NCBI RefSeq assembly: GCF_030506285.1
Contig: NZ_CP119422.1
Coordinates: forward strand, 806,001-870,000
Direction of reading: 5' to 3'
DNA length: 64,000 bases
DNA from: Catalinimonas niigatensis
Lineage (GTDB): Bacteria > Bacteroidota > Bacteroidia > Cytophagales > Cyclobacteriaceae
A program made the position numbers and the translations under genes. Below the pieces are notes generated by a model, which did no database searches, was not told where the DNA came from, and saw nothing but the letters and a program-made list of their open reading frames with translations. This document shows positions 52,168 to 61,866 of this stretch, in pieces (position 1 is the first letter of the stretch; every line of letters starts with the position of its first letter).

Positions 52168-53883
52168 TTAAAAAGAACTATACTTTCTTTTTCTTAAAAA
52201 TGCTTTAACCAAACCAAAAATGATAATGAGGACGATAGGCCCTAAAAGATTGATGATTTGATAGAAAATAGCACTCTGTTCTATTTTCACCTGATCTAGG
52301 GGGCGGATTTGAATCTCTTTTGCCCTGGCATTGATCAAACCATTTTCATCTGTGAGGTAGGAAAGAGTATTGATTACAAAATCTTTATTGGCGTAATTCC
52401 TCTCCGTAATGGGATCATACCCCAGAGGAAAAGGCTTACCATTACTACGATTGATTTCATTCCTCACTAAATCACCATCAGCTACTACTACCAACTTAGA
52501 AGGTGTACCCTGCTCAATAAAATGCTCTTTATCTGCAAGATCAGGTAATACCCGATTCTTAAACAAAGAGCTAAAACTACCTTCCAGCAAATACGCAACT
52601 GCCTGTGATCCGGCACTAAAATTTTCCGGATCGGGTGCTTCCCGAAGTTCATTCAGATCTACAATCATGGGAGTTTGCATGACTCTGGAATATTGAGAAG
52701 TATAGATCAATGGGGTTTTCTTTATCCCCTCAACAGCTATTGTATCCATTTCACTCACAAAACGCAGATAAACAGCATCCATATTTTTTACGGTAGGGTG
52801 GTCTCCGTATTTATTTACTATTGGGAAAAAAGGCCATTTTAAAGATACAATCTGAGGTTGTCCTGCTACTTCTCCTACCACAAAAGGGTAGTTGCCCGAA
52901 TTGATATCCTGCACCAACGTTTTGTTGATACGTACCCCATACCTGAATAACTGATCATCAAGGTTAAGATCGTATGGAAAAGCGATAGATCCATTTTCAC
53001 CAATACTGTCCATGTTGATCCGGAGTGGATCAATAAAAAACATAACTTTTCCACCCCGCATAATGTACTGATCTATTTTGTATTGATCCTCTTTACTAAA
53101 GCGTTCGGTAGGTTTGTTGATCAGGATGGCATCGTAGTCAGGGATAGTCTTTTGCTCAGTTAAATTAACCTCAAATACCTCATAAAACTCAGTAACAGCA
53201 TCCATCAAGCCGGCAATATCAATAGCATCCACCTCACCATGTCCTTTGAGGATGCCGAGCTTTTTCTTTTCGCTACTGACGAGCTTCCTGATCCCATTGG
53301 CAAGTTCATATTCAACGTTTTCTATAGACTGGTTGAGTGTTTCCTGGGGAGATGCTGTACGGTTTCCATTAAGCAACATTACTCCTGCCTGCTGCCCCTG
53401 ATAATTGATTACCGCTCCCGGTACAATCAACTTCTGACGGCGCTGCCCGTCTTCTTCATCATACACATAAGTGGGTTCTATCCCTAAATCAGCCAATTTC
53501 AAAAAAAACTGCTGCTGTTCTTGGTTGGATACTGACTCTAAGGGATTGATATAACGGACATTCAATTCATCTCCGGCATATACTTTAAATTCATCCAAAG
53601 TTTCCTGCACACTCTTTTCCAAACGTTGAAATCCGGCATTCACCTCTCCATCCAGATAGATTACTACTTCAATTTCTTGATCTACTTTGCCCAATAAGTC
53701 TTTGGTAGCAGGTGAGATACTGTATCGCTTCTCTTCAGTCAGGTCCAAACGAAAAAAATAATTCTGGGCAAGAATATTCAATGCGATCAGTATAACCAGG
53801 CCTATTCCCAAACGCGAAATATCCTTCCAGAAAGCCCGCTGGTCTTTCTGCTGAATATGAGGCTGTACTTGTGTTTTATTCAT
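52168..53883 (-). CDS. gldG: Gliding motility ABC transporter component GldG
   Basis: This 571-residue protein has a hydrophobic N-terminal helix (about 25-45). A large extracytoplasmic domain follows (DLTEEKRYSISPATKDLL, VVIYLDGEVNAGF, LGILKGHGEVDA, DYDAILINKPTERFS), and one C-terminal helix (about 545-563, LLGPIVLIIIFGLVKAFLRK). This matches GldG/ABC-type uncharacterised transport family proteins. With GldA and GldF it forms a transporter required for gliding in Flavobacterium, though many non-gliding Bacteroidota also have it. Gene order in the direction of transcription is gldA, gldF, gldG. Confidence 0.93.
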   Translation of the reverse strand: MNKTQVQPHIQQKDQRAFWKDISRLGIGLVILIALNILAQNYFFRLDLTEEKRYSISPATKDLLGKVDQEIEVVIYLDGEVNAGFQRLEKSVQETLDEFKVYAGDELNVRYINPLESVSNQEQQQFFLKLADLGIEPTYVYDEEDGQRRQKLIVPGAVINYQGQQAGVMLLNGNRTASPQETLNQSIENVEYELANGIRKLVSSEKKKLGILKGHGEVDAIDIAGLMDAVTEFYEVFEVNLTEQKTIPDYDAILINKPTERFSKEDQYKIDQYIMRGGKVMFFIDPLRINMDSIGENGSIAFPYDLNLDDQLFRYGVRINKTLVQDINSGNYPFVVGEVAGQPQIVSLKWPFFPIVNKYGDHPTVKNMDAVYLRFVSEMDTIAVEGIKKTPLIYTSQYSRVMQTPMIVDLNELREAPDPENFSAGSQAVAYLLEGSFSSLFKNRVLPDLADKEHFIEQGTPSKLVVVADGDLVRNEINRSNGKPFPLGYDPITERNYANKDFVINTLSYLTDENGLINARAKEIQIRPLDQVKIEQSAIFYQIINLLGPIVLIIIFGLVKAFLRKRKYSSF

Positions 53884-53971
53884 TACGCACCAACACTATT
53901 TTTTCCAAACTTAATATGCATGAATCAGGCATTTGCATTGTTGAAACGACTCTTACCAATGGATGTATAAA

Positions 53972-54700
53972 CTACCACTTTCTACTTCCCAGAATCAGTT
54001 GCGTCAAAAGTATCATCAAAACCATTACTGTGATAAAATAAACCAGGTTACGGGAGTCAATCAGTCCCCTGCTCATGGCATCATAATGATAAAGGATTCC
54101 CAGTTGGCTAATCAAATAAGTTGCACTACCCCAAATATCCAGTGAGGCCAACGAACTGAATCCGCTAAACAGAAAAAAACAAAAGAACACTGCCAGAATA
54201 AAGGCAATGACCTGATTTTCTGTAAGTGCTGAAGCTAGAATGCCAATGGAAGTAAAAACTCCTCCTAACAAAACCAATCCTATATATGAACCTGCAATTC
54301 CTGCTGAATCTAGATTACCTACCGGACTGCCCAACTGATACACAGAAACGTAGTAGACTAAAGTGGGTAGAATAGCAAAAATTACAATGATCCAGCAGGC
54401 AAACAGTTTACTTAAAATCAACTGTAAATCCGTAATCGGCTGGGTAAGCAGCAACTCCATGGTTCCTCCCTTTTTTTCTTCAGCAAAGCTGCGCATGGTG
54501 ATCGCAGGAATCAGGAACATAAATACATAAGGGCTAAGCGAAAATAGTGTGAACATATCTGCATAGCCATATCTGAGAATGCTGGTTTCAGGAAATACCC
54601 ACATCAGAAGGCCAATACCTGTAAGAAATACTGCTATCACTATATAGGCAATCAGCGAATTAAGATAGGAGTTGATTTCTTTTTTTAATAATTGCCACAT
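53972..54700 (-). CDS. gldF: Gliding motility ABC transporter permease GldF
   Basis: This 242-residue permease has six hydrophobic helices and the ABC-2 layout (LLKKEINSYLNSLIAYIVI, MRSFAEEKKGGTMELLLTQP, ILSKLFACWIIVI). The start MWQLLKKEINSYLNS is nine bases after the gldA stop. It forms the membrane channel of the Gld ABC transporter with GldG and the ATPase GldA. Confidence 0.94.
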   Translation of the reverse strand: MWQLLKKEINSYLNSLIAYIVIAVFLTGIGLLMWVFPETSILRYGYADMFTLFSLSPYVFMFLIPAITMRSFAEEKKGGTMELLLTQPITDLQLILSKLFACWIIVIFAILPTLVYYVSVYQLGSPVGNLDSAGIAGSYIGLVLLGGVFTSIGILASALTENQVIAFILAVFFCFFLFSGFSSLASLDIWGSATYLISQLGILYHYDAMSRGLIDSRNLVYFITVMVLMILLTQLILGSRKW

Positions 54701-54709
54701 ATCAATGTC

Positions 54710-55660
54710 TTAGTTGAGCGTAAGGCTGCGAAAAATATCTTCTAATGAATTGCCATATTCGCTTACTGCTTCTTGGCTGATCTGTCGCATACCTAACAAT
54801 ACAAGTTGACGATCAAAGGCGAAGTGGAATATGGCAGGACGTAAGTCTTCAACGCTTGCTTCTGCTTTTAAAACAAATACATTGCTGGTTACCGCTTCAA
54901 CTTCTAACACACCCGGGACTTCTTTTAAGAATTGTTCCGTCAAAGGTTCAGCAAATTCCACTTCAATCTTCTGCTGAATGTCCGTAGTGGATTGTCTAGT
55001 TTGTAAATCTTTTATGTAACTATCAATTACAATATTTCCCCGATTGATGATTACCACTCTGTCACAGAGCGCCTGTACTTCCTGCATAATATGCGTGGAG
55101 AAAATCACTGTTTTATGGGTGCTGATATCTTTGATTAATCGTCTGATCTCAGACAGTTGATTGGGGTCCAGTCCTGTGGTGGGTTCATCTAGGATCAACA
55201 CCTGTGGATCATGAATCAACGCCTGCGCCAACCCAACCCGTTGACGATACCCTTTAGATAAAGATCCGATTAATTTATTCTGCTCTAAAGTAAGGCCACA
55301 CAACGCTATCATCTCTCCTACCCTTGCATCTAGCTTTTTGCCGGAAAGACGATACATACTTCCGATGAACTGAAGATATTCGCGGACGTACATATCCAGA
55401 TAAAGCGGATTATGTTCTGGTAAATAGCCAACCTGTTTTCTAACAGAAAGTGAGTCCTCTACTACATCTTGTCCGCATACAGATACACTTCCGCTGGTAG
55501 GAGGCAGAAATCCTGTTGCAATTTTCATGGTGGTAGATTTACCTGCTCCGTTAGGTCCCAGGAAACCCAGGATTTCTCCTGCCTTCGCTTCAAATGAGAT
55601 AGCGTTGACAGCTATCTGCTTTCCAAAAGTTTTTGTAAGTTGATCTACAATCAGAGACAT
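54710..55660 (-). CDS. gldA: Gliding motility ABC transporter ATPase GldA
   Basis: This 316-residue protein starts at MSLIVDQLTKTFGKQ; the frame opens 15 bases earlier. It has Walker A GPNGAGKST, the signature loop LSKGYRQRVGLAQAL, Walker B VLILDEPTTGLDP and switch His in IFSTHIMQEV. The C-terminal extension (about 215-316, EVEFAEPLTEQFLKEV) is typical of ABC-2 exporters of this type. It is the first gene of gldA-gldF-gldG and powers the complex. Confidence 0.95.
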   Translation of the reverse strand: MSLIVDQLTKTFGKQIAVNAISFEAKAGEILGFLGPNGAGKSTTMKIATGFLPPTSGSVSVCGQDVVEDSLSVRKQVGYLPEHNPLYLDMYVREYLQFIGSMYRLSGKKLDARVGEMIALCGLTLEQNKLIGSLSKGYRQRVGLAQALIHDPQVLILDEPTTGLDPNQLSEIRRLIKDISTHKTVIFSTHIMQEVQALCDRVVIINRGNIVIDSYIKDLQTRQSTTDIQQKIEVEFAEPLTEQFLKEVPGVLEVEAVTSNVFVLKAEASVEDLRPAIFHFAFDRQLVLLGMRQISQEAVSEYGNSLEDIFRSLTLN

Positions 55661-55879
55661 AATCAAAATTAGCAATAAGCTGCTGACTTAACACAAACAA
55701 AGTGTGAATTATTCCCTAAAACTAATCCTGTATGTATGCTATAGTTAAAAATTGTAGAATAAACAGTTCTCAATTCTCTCTTATTGGATATAAATTCGCT
55801 ATCATAATATCATACATGCCGAGGAGGCAATAGCATATCAATATTTACCTATAACCTATACGTTTAGAATTCGTCAATC

Positions 55880-56632
55880 TTGATCGTAGTACGCCATTTT
55901 TACTCATACTCAACCATAATTCTACTAAGCCTGCTTTGTAGTGCCTGCATGGAAGATTTTGCAGATTGCACGCGCAAAAATGGTGTAATGTCGGAAACAG
56001 AGTATTCATTTGATCCTTTGCATGGCATAGAAGTCTGGGATGGATTGGATGTGATTTTACATCCATCGCAGGAACAAAAGGTTGTAGTTAAAGCAGGTAA
56101 AAATATTCTGCCTAAAATTCAGCTTGAAGAAAAAGAAGGAATGCTTACGATCAGGGACCAAAATACGTGCAACTGGAATAAAAGTTATGAGTCTCGCGAA
56201 GTTCACCTTTTCCTCCCAAAAATTAATATGATCATACAAAATGGATATGGGCATATCAGTTCCAGAGACACCATCTTTTCAGACAGTTTACTTATAGAAG
56301 CCCGTGTAGGTTCTGGAAGTATAGATCTGATGGTTAATGCCACCCAGATTGAAGTAGTTTCATCAAGGTATGGAACCATCATTTTGTCGGGAACTGTAAA
56401 TACTCTTGATGTGAAGTATTTGAGCAATAATGCCATTTTTGATGGTCGGTCACTTAAAGCAGAACACACAGAAATTTTTCATAAAAGCAATAATGACTTT
56501 CATTTATTTCCTGTTCATTCTTTAAAGGGAAAACTTTTAATGAGAGGTAATGCGTACCTGTATAAAATTCCTGAAGAGATTGATGTCGAAGATACTGGTC
56601 AAGGAGAAATTATCTACCTTCTTCAAGATTAA
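55880..56632 (+). CDS. Putative GIN-domain (DUF2807) lipoprotein
   Basis: This 250-residue protein has a signal sequence with a lipobox LLCSAC. A repetitive right-handed beta-structure follows (FDPLHGIEVWDGLDVILHPS, KAGKNILPKIQLEEKEGMLTI split here into short strands, SGSIDLMVNA). This is the head-domain pattern of Bacteroidota GIN/DUF2807 proteins. The only start that keeps the signal peptide is TTG at 55880. It stands alone. Outer-membrane anchoring is inferred; function unknown. Confidence 0.84.
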   Translation: MIVVRHFYSYSTIILLSLLCSACMEDFADCTRKNGVMSETEYSFDPLHGIEVWDGLDVILHPSQEQKVVVKAGKNILPKIQLEEKEGMLTIRDQNTCNWNKSYESREVHLFLPKINMIIQNGYGHISSRDTIFSDSLLIEARVGSGSIDLMVNATQIEVVSSRYGTIILSGTVNTLDVKYLSNNAIFDGRSLKAEHTEIFHKSNNDFHLFPVHSLKGKLLMRGNAYLYKIPEEIDVEDTGQGEIIYLLQD

Positions 56633-56682
56633 TTTCTCTTTCATCAACAGTTAAATCACTTTACCTCTATTCAAACGCAAAA

Positions 56683-56711
56683 AAAGCAATACCCTAAATG
56701 GATATTGCTTT
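56683..56711. terminator. Hairpin between convergent genes
   Basis: AAAGCAATACC (56683-56693) pairs with GGATATTGCTTT (56700-56711) with one bulged base around a short loop. An A-run lies on the left, so it would give a T-run for the minus strand and could end the sulP transcript, or serve both genes. Confidence 0.6.
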
Positions 56712-56757
56712 GGTAGTGTTGTGCAATTACTATGAAGTAAATTTTTCTTTTTCTCTT

Positions 56758-58332
56758 TTATTTCTTTTGTTCAATATCAAGCCCGGGTTCGGTAGGTAAA
56801 TTGATCAAAGAGAATTTAATATTTTTATGCTTTGCCTGTTCTCTAAATTCATAAATCGCTTCAATTACATCATAATCAAGATAACGTGTATTATTACCAT
56901 AGATATCTACAATAGCATTCTCAGGCATATCTTCTAACATAGAAGCAATATGTGCTTTATTAAGAAATGACACATGCTCGCTTAGATGAATGGTATAGTG
57001 GTGATGTGTTTCTTTATCCTCTTTATTAAACAAGAAAGGAGTTTTGTAATTGGCTCTCAGAATAAAGTATACTCCCACTATCATTCCGATGGATATACCT
57101 ATCAGAAGATCTGTAAATAATATGGCCACGATAGTGACCAAAAATGGAATAAACTGCATGCGTCCCAGTTTCCATTGTGCTTTGTAAAGAGCGGGTTTTG
57201 AAAGTTTGTACCCTACATCCAGAAGAATGGCCGCAAGTGCAGACAAAGGAATGAGATTAAGTATTCCCGGAATCAGCAATACACTGGAAATTAATAATAA
57301 ACCGTGATAAAATGAGGACATTTTAGTCTTTCCACCGGCAGTAATGTTAGCTGTACCACGTACAATCACAGCCGTCATGGGCAATCCACCCAATAGACCT
57401 GCAACGATATTTCCCACCCCCTGAGCTTTAAGCTCTCTGTTCATGGGTGTTCTCCGTTTCTGCGGATCAAGTTTATCTATTGCCTCAATGCTAAGCAATG
57501 TTTCCAGACTTGCGATAATTGCAATAGTAATAGCGACACGAAAAACATTCACATTCATTATCTGGCTAAAATCAGGAAGAGCAAGTTCATTCTGAATATC
57601 ATTAAAGCTACTGATAAAAGGTAGCTGCACTAAATGATCTCCGCTGATGGCTAATGCAGGGATTCCACTAACAAACCATTGATTAAGAATAACGCCAACA
57701 ATGACCACCACTAAGGCACTGGGTATAACGGATAAAATTGGGCTTTGCTTGATAAAAGCTTGCTTCCAAAGAATGATAATTCCCAAAGAAACCATCCCAA
57801 TAACCAAAGGACCTATCCCAAAATTTTCAAAAGCATATATTATTTCTGAAAAAGTATTTCTACCATCTGCTTGTAAAAAATCAATATCTCCAAAAAAATC
57901 CTGATCAATACCCAGAAAGTGTGGAATTTGCTTGAGAATTAATATCAAACCTATAGCTGCCAACATCCCTTTGATCACTGATGAGGGAAAATAATAACCT
58001 ATTACCCCTGCCTTCAGAAATCCTAGAGCCAGCTGAATTATGCCAGCTAAAATAACGGCACATAGAAAAACCTCAAAACTACCAACCTCACTTATACCAT
58101 CTAATACAATAACAGTAAGACCTGCTGCTGGTCCACTGACGGCAAGCTGCGAACCGCTCAACATAGAAACCACCAACCCACCCACAATTCCAGAAACTAG
58201 ACCTGATAAAAGAGGAGCGCCTGAGGCAAGGGCAATTCCTAAACAAAGAGGTAGGGCTACCAAAAAGACAACCAAGCCTGAAGGAAGGTCATACTTTAAA
58301 TTTTTAAGAAAATTGTTTGGTCTGACGCTCAT
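56758..58332 (-). CDS. SulP family anion transporter with STAS domain
   Basis: This 524-residue membrane protein has the SulP N-terminus (LPSGLVVFLVALPLCLGIAL). GLVSGIVGGLVVSMLSGSQLAVSGPAAGLT and about 10-12 helices follow; that long run is seen as consecutive Gly-rich helix pieces. The C-terminal STAS region (about 435-520, HVSFLNKAHIASMLEDMP, VDIYGNNTRYLDYDVIEAIY) keeps the Asn/Arg loop region but is short. Substrates in the family include sulfate, bicarbonate and other anions. No adjacent carbonic anhydrase or sulfate gene decides between them here. Confidence 0.93.
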   Translation of the reverse strand: MSVRPNNFLKNLKYDLPSGLVVFLVALPLCLGIALASGAPLLSGLVSGIVGGLVVSMLSGSQLAVSGPAAGLTVIVLDGISEVGSFEVFLCAVILAGIIQLALGFLKAGVIGYYFPSSVIKGMLAAIGLILILKQIPHFLGIDQDFFGDIDFLQADGRNTFSEIIYAFENFGIGPLVIGMVSLGIIILWKQAFIKQSPILSVIPSALVVVIVGVILNQWFVSGIPALAISGDHLVQLPFISSFNDIQNELALPDFSQIMNVNVFRVAITIAIIASLETLLSIEAIDKLDPQKRRTPMNRELKAQGVGNIVAGLLGGLPMTAVIVRGTANITAGGKTKMSSFYHGLLLISSVLLIPGILNLIPLSALAAILLDVGYKLSKPALYKAQWKLGRMQFIPFLVTIVAILFTDLLIGISIGMIVGVYFILRANYKTPFLFNKEDKETHHHYTIHLSEHVSFLNKAHIASMLEDMPENAIVDIYGNNTRYLDYDVIEAIYEFREQAKHKNIKFSLINLPTEPGLDIEQKK

Positions 58333-58760
58333 AAATTTTTTGAGAAAAAGATGGTGGGTAAGTGAGGATAGAATTAAAATTTAGCGGTTATTACTAAATT
58401 CATATTCTATCCATTACGGGGAAAGTACAGCTAAGTTTTATTTGGAAGAGCGTAAGTATGTCTTTAAGCAATTTAGTATCTGATTTTGGTGAAGAATCAA
58501 TTCATTTATATACCTAAACTCTTTGTTAGATAGAGCATTGATTTCCTCAGTAACTGATTCAGATAAAAGTACTTTGATACACTGTTATCACAAAATTATT
58601 ACTATTGCCGCTTATGCATAGCATCATGTTCTACAAACCTGACTTCAAAAAAAGATATTAGGTCATCAATTCAATTGTTTTACCTCAGAATGAATAGTAA
58701 TTTTATTGATGCAGACAGGAATATGTTTTCTGTAATTTTCACTTTCAAATCACCATACTC
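58333..58760. other. Intergenic region between divergent sulP and lhgO
   Basis: About 430 AT-rich bases must contain two promoters facing opposite ways. I find no convincing TAnnTTTG/TTTG pair, no repeat and no small gene. Confidence 0.4.
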
Positions 58761-59987
58761 TTGAAATACGATATTGTAGTTATAGGCGGTGGAATTGTAG
58801 GACTGGCTACTGCACTAAAAATCAAAGAACAACAGCCTTCCCTCAAACTTGCACTCTTAGATAAAGAAAAGAAACTCGCTACGCATCAGACAGGTCATAA
58901 TAGCGGGGTAATTCATTCTGGAATTTATTACAAGCCGGGTAGCCTCAAAGCCAAAAACTGCATCAGAGGATATAAGATGCTTCTTGACTTTTGCCAGGTA
59001 CATGATATTGCTTATGAGCTTTGTGGAAAAATCATCGTAGCCACCTCCAAAGAAGAGATTGTACAACTAGAAAAAATTCAGGAGCGTGGACTTCAAAATG
59101 GATTATCGGATTTACAAAGAATTTCCGGTGATGCCCTCCTTGAGTATGAGCCACACGTCAATGGAATAGAAGCAATCGTTGTTCCTCAAACAGGGATTAT
59201 TGACTATAAAGCAGTAGCCAACAAGTATGCTCAACTGATAGAAAGTCTGGGAGGAGAAATTTTCAGAGAGCAAAAGGTTACAGATATCATCAGTAATGAA
59301 AATGAAGTTGATGTAATCACTAATCAACAGTCTTTTTCTACCAATCTGGTTGTAAACTGTGCCGGACTTTATTCTGATAAAATAGCCAAGCTTACTACTG
59401 AGCAGTTAGACCTCAAGATTATCCCCTTTCGCGGTGAATATTATGAAATTAAGCCTGAAAGGCAGCACCTTGTAAAAAATCTGATTTATCCCGTACCCGA
59501 TCCGAATTTTCCATTTTTGGGCGTACATTTTACCAGGATGATACAGGGAGGTGTTGAAGCAGGACCAAACGCGGTCTTGGCTTTCCAGCGTGAAGGTTAC
59601 AAAAAGTCAGATATCAATTTAAAAGAACTGGCTGAAACTTTATCCTGGCCTGGTTTTCAAAAAGTGGCGATGAAATATTGGCAAACAGGTTTAGGGGAAA
59701 TGTATCGCTCCTTTTCAAAAGCAGCTTTCACCAAAGCATTGCAAAAGCTTATTCCTGAAATCAAAGAAGAAGATCTAATAAAAGCAGAGGCAGGAGTAAG
59801 AGCCCAGGCCTGTACACGCGATGGAGGACTTGTAGATGATTTTCTGATTTTGGAGGAAAAAGGAGCAATCAATGTTTGCAATGCCCCTTCACCTGCAGCC
59901 ACGTCTTCTCTTTCTATTGGGCAGACGGTTTCTGAACTAGCACTGAAAAGATTGGGGTTAAAAGCTACGCATAAAGATATGGGCTGA
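58761..59987 (+). CDS. lhgO: L-2-hydroxyglutarate oxidase
   Basis: This 408-residue FAD enzyme of the DAO family starts at TTG: YDIVVIGGGIVGLATALK immediately follows, so no earlier start is likely. The FAD-binding GGGIVG, LLDKEKKLATHQTGHNSGVIHSG (substrate and flavin contacts; written as one conserved stretch in two parts, LATHQTGHNSG and VIHSGIYY), FRGEYYEIKP and NAPSPAATSSLSIG are typical of LhgO. It oxidises L-2-hydroxyglutarate to 2-oxoglutarate, a repair reaction, passing electrons to the respiratory chain from the inner membrane face. Confidence 0.94.
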   Translation: MKYDIVVIGGGIVGLATALKIKEQQPSLKLALLDKEKKLATHQTGHNSGVIHSGIYYKPGSLKAKNCIRGYKMLLDFCQVHDIAYELCGKIIVATSKEEIVQLEKIQERGLQNGLSDLQRISGDALLEYEPHVNGIEAIVVPQTGIIDYKAVANKYAQLIESLGGEIFREQKVTDIISNENEVDVITNQQSFSTNLVVNCAGLYSDKIAKLTTEQLDLKIIPFRGEYYEIKPERQHLVKNLIYPVPDPNFPFLGVHFTRMIQGGVEAGPNAVLAFQREGYKKSDINLKELAETLSWPGFQKVAMKYWQTGLGEMYRSFSKAAFTKALQKLIPEIKEEDLIKAEAGVRAQACTRDGGLVDDFLILEEKGAINVCNAPSPAATSSLSIGQTVSELALKRLGLKATHKDMG

Positions 59988-60044
59988 TTGAACTCCCATT
60001 TGACGATTTCCCATAAAAAAATTTAAATACTTACCATATCGCAG

Positions 60045-61199
60045 ATGTTTAGTAAAGAAGAACTGGAGCGTTATAGCAGACATTTAATCATTCCTGATTT
60101 TAACATTGAAGGACAGAGGAAACTCAAAACAGCTAAAGTGCTTGTTGTTGGCTGTGGTGGGTTGGGCGCACCACTTCTCTCCTACTTAGTGGCTGCAGGA
60201 GTAGGTACTGTTGGTATCGTTGATTATGATGTGGTTGATCCCAGTAACCTTCATCGCCAGGTACTTTTCACCCTGGAAGATATAGGTAAACCTAAAGCGG
60301 AAGTAGCTGCTAAGAGGCTTAAGTTACAGAACCCATTTGTACAATTTCATACTTACAACAGACAACTTACTTCAGAAAATGCTCTGGATATTATTAAAGA
60401 TTATGATGTTGTTGCAGATGGAACCGATAATTTTCCTACCCGTTATCTGGTCAATGATGCCTGTGTTCTACTGGGTAAGGTGAATGTTTATGCTTCTATA
60501 TATCGCTTTGAAGGTCAGTTATCTGTATTCAATTACCCAGACCAGCATGGCAACTTTGGGCCGAATTATCGTGATCTCTTTCCTTCCCCACCTCCTCCCC
60601 ATTTGGTGCCCAACTGTGCCGAAGGTGGGGTAATTGGTGTTTTGCCAGGAATCATGGGCAGCCTTCAGGCCAATGAAGTTATTAAGGTCATCAGTGGCAT
60701 TGGTGACCCTTTGACAGGAAAGCTATTCATCTTTGATACTTTAAGTTTTGAAAACAGGACTTTAAATTTCAGGAAAAATCCTGATAATCCACTCAATGGA
60801 GATCACCCCAGGCAGAAAGGTCTGATAGATTATGAAGAGTTTTGTGGGATAAAGATTTCCACTAAAGAAAATGAAGAATATATTCATGAAATCAGTGCGG
60901 AACAACTTAATCAAATGATGCAAAAAGAGGAAGACTTTCAACTCATAGATGTACGCCATCCTTATGAATATGAAATAGCAAATATTGGAGGAACATTGAT
61001 ACCTCTTCCTGACTTAGAAGGCCATCTTGAAAAAATATCCAAAGGAAAAAAAGTAGTCATTCACTGTCGCAGCGGACAAAGAAGTATATCTGCAATCAAG
61101 CTTCTTCAGGAAAAATACAGGTATAAAAACTTAGTAAACCTTAAAGGTGGCTTATTGTCCTGGGCAGAAAAAATTGACCATCAAATGCCTAAGTATTGA
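60045..61199 (+). CDS. moeB: MoeB/ThiF-type adenylyltransferase with rhodanese domain
   Basis: In this 384-residue protein, residues 1-270 are the E1-like adenylating domain: RYSRHLIIPDFNIEGQRKL, VLVVGCGGLGAPLLSYL, DLHRQVLFTLEDIGKPKA-like contacts (SNLHRQVLF) and DGTDNFPTRYLVND. Residues 285-384 are a rhodanese domain whose active Cys lies in VVIHCRSGQRS. Such fusions activate and sulfurate a ubiquitin-like carrier (MoaD or ThiS). The two CxxC zinc pairs of E. coli MoeB are missing: the site reads NPDNPLNGDHPRQ. No molybdopterin or thiamine genes are adjacent. Confidence 0.92.
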   Translation: MFSKEELERYSRHLIIPDFNIEGQRKLKTAKVLVVGCGGLGAPLLSYLVAAGVGTVGIVDYDVVDPSNLHRQVLFTLEDIGKPKAEVAAKRLKLQNPFVQFHTYNRQLTSENALDIIKDYDVVADGTDNFPTRYLVNDACVLLGKVNVYASIYRFEGQLSVFNYPDQHGNFGPNYRDLFPSPPPPHLVPNCAEGGVIGVLPGIMGSLQANEVIKVISGIGDPLTGKLFIFDTLSFENRTLNFRKNPDNPLNGDHPRQKGLIDYEEFCGIKISTKENEEYIHEISAEQLNQMMQKEEDFQLIDVRHPYEYEIANIGGTLIPLPDLEGHLEKISKGKKVVIHCRSGQRSISAIKLLQEKYRYKNLVNLKGGLLSWAEKIDHQMPKY

Positions 61200-61285
61200 A
61201 TAATTTGAGAATTAACCACTATTTATTTTACCAAAACCTTCCTTTCCTGAAATACTCTTGTCAGCTATCCTTTTTATTTAACCGT

Positions 61286-61789
61286 TTACACCAAATTTGT
61301 ATTTAGTGGCCATACATTTAGCTTGTCAGGACATTTAAGTAGCAACTCTTTTTGTATGTTGTTAAAAATAGGATGAATAAAATCAGGATTTACTTCACAC
61401 ATAGGAATCAGGGTAAACTTTCTATTTTGAATCTCTGGATGAGGAAGTGTTAAATATTCATCATCTATAATTAATTGATCATAATAAAGTATATCAATAT
61501 CAATCAGCCGTTCTCTCCATTTTCCAAGTTTAATTTTTCCAATTTCATTTTCAATATCCTGTAAACTTTTTAATAAATCATGTGGACTTAGACCTGTTTG
61601 TATTTCCAAAACCTGATTATAAAAGGATGGCTGATTTCGTATACCCCAAGGTTCAGTCTCATATACAAAAGATATTTTCTGGATCTTTCCCACTTTTTCC
61701 TTGATAAGGATACGGGTATCATCTAATACCCGCATTCTATCTCCCAGATTACTGCCTAGCAATAAATATATTCCTTTGATCGACTTCAC
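61286..61789 (-). CDS. folK: 2-amino-4-hydroxy-6-hydroxymethyldihydropteridine diphosphokinase
   Basis: This 167-residue enzyme transfers pyrophosphate from ATP in folate synthesis. LLLGSNLGDRMRVLDD at the N-terminus, FYNQVLEIQT, IGKIKLGKWRERLIDIDILYY (signature with the ATP/Mg Asp pair, given here as RERLIDIDILYY) and LPHPEIQNRKFTLIPMCEV are characteristic. The length is normal. It is divergent from sppA with 77 bases between starts, so the promoters overlap. Confidence 0.95.
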   Translation of the reverse strand: MKSIKGIYLLLGSNLGDRMRVLDDTRILIKEKVGKIQKISFVYETEPWGIRNQPSFYNQVLEIQTGLSPHDLLKSLQDIENEIGKIKLGKWRERLIDIDILYYDQLIIDDEYLTLPHPEIQNRKFTLIPMCEVNPDFIHPIFNNIQKELLLKCPDKLNVWPLNTNLV

Positions 61790-61866
61790 AAGAGATTCAG
61801 GATAAATCTTATATCTTTAAAACTTTAAGATTGGTCAAATATATCTTTAAAACAAATTGATATAAC

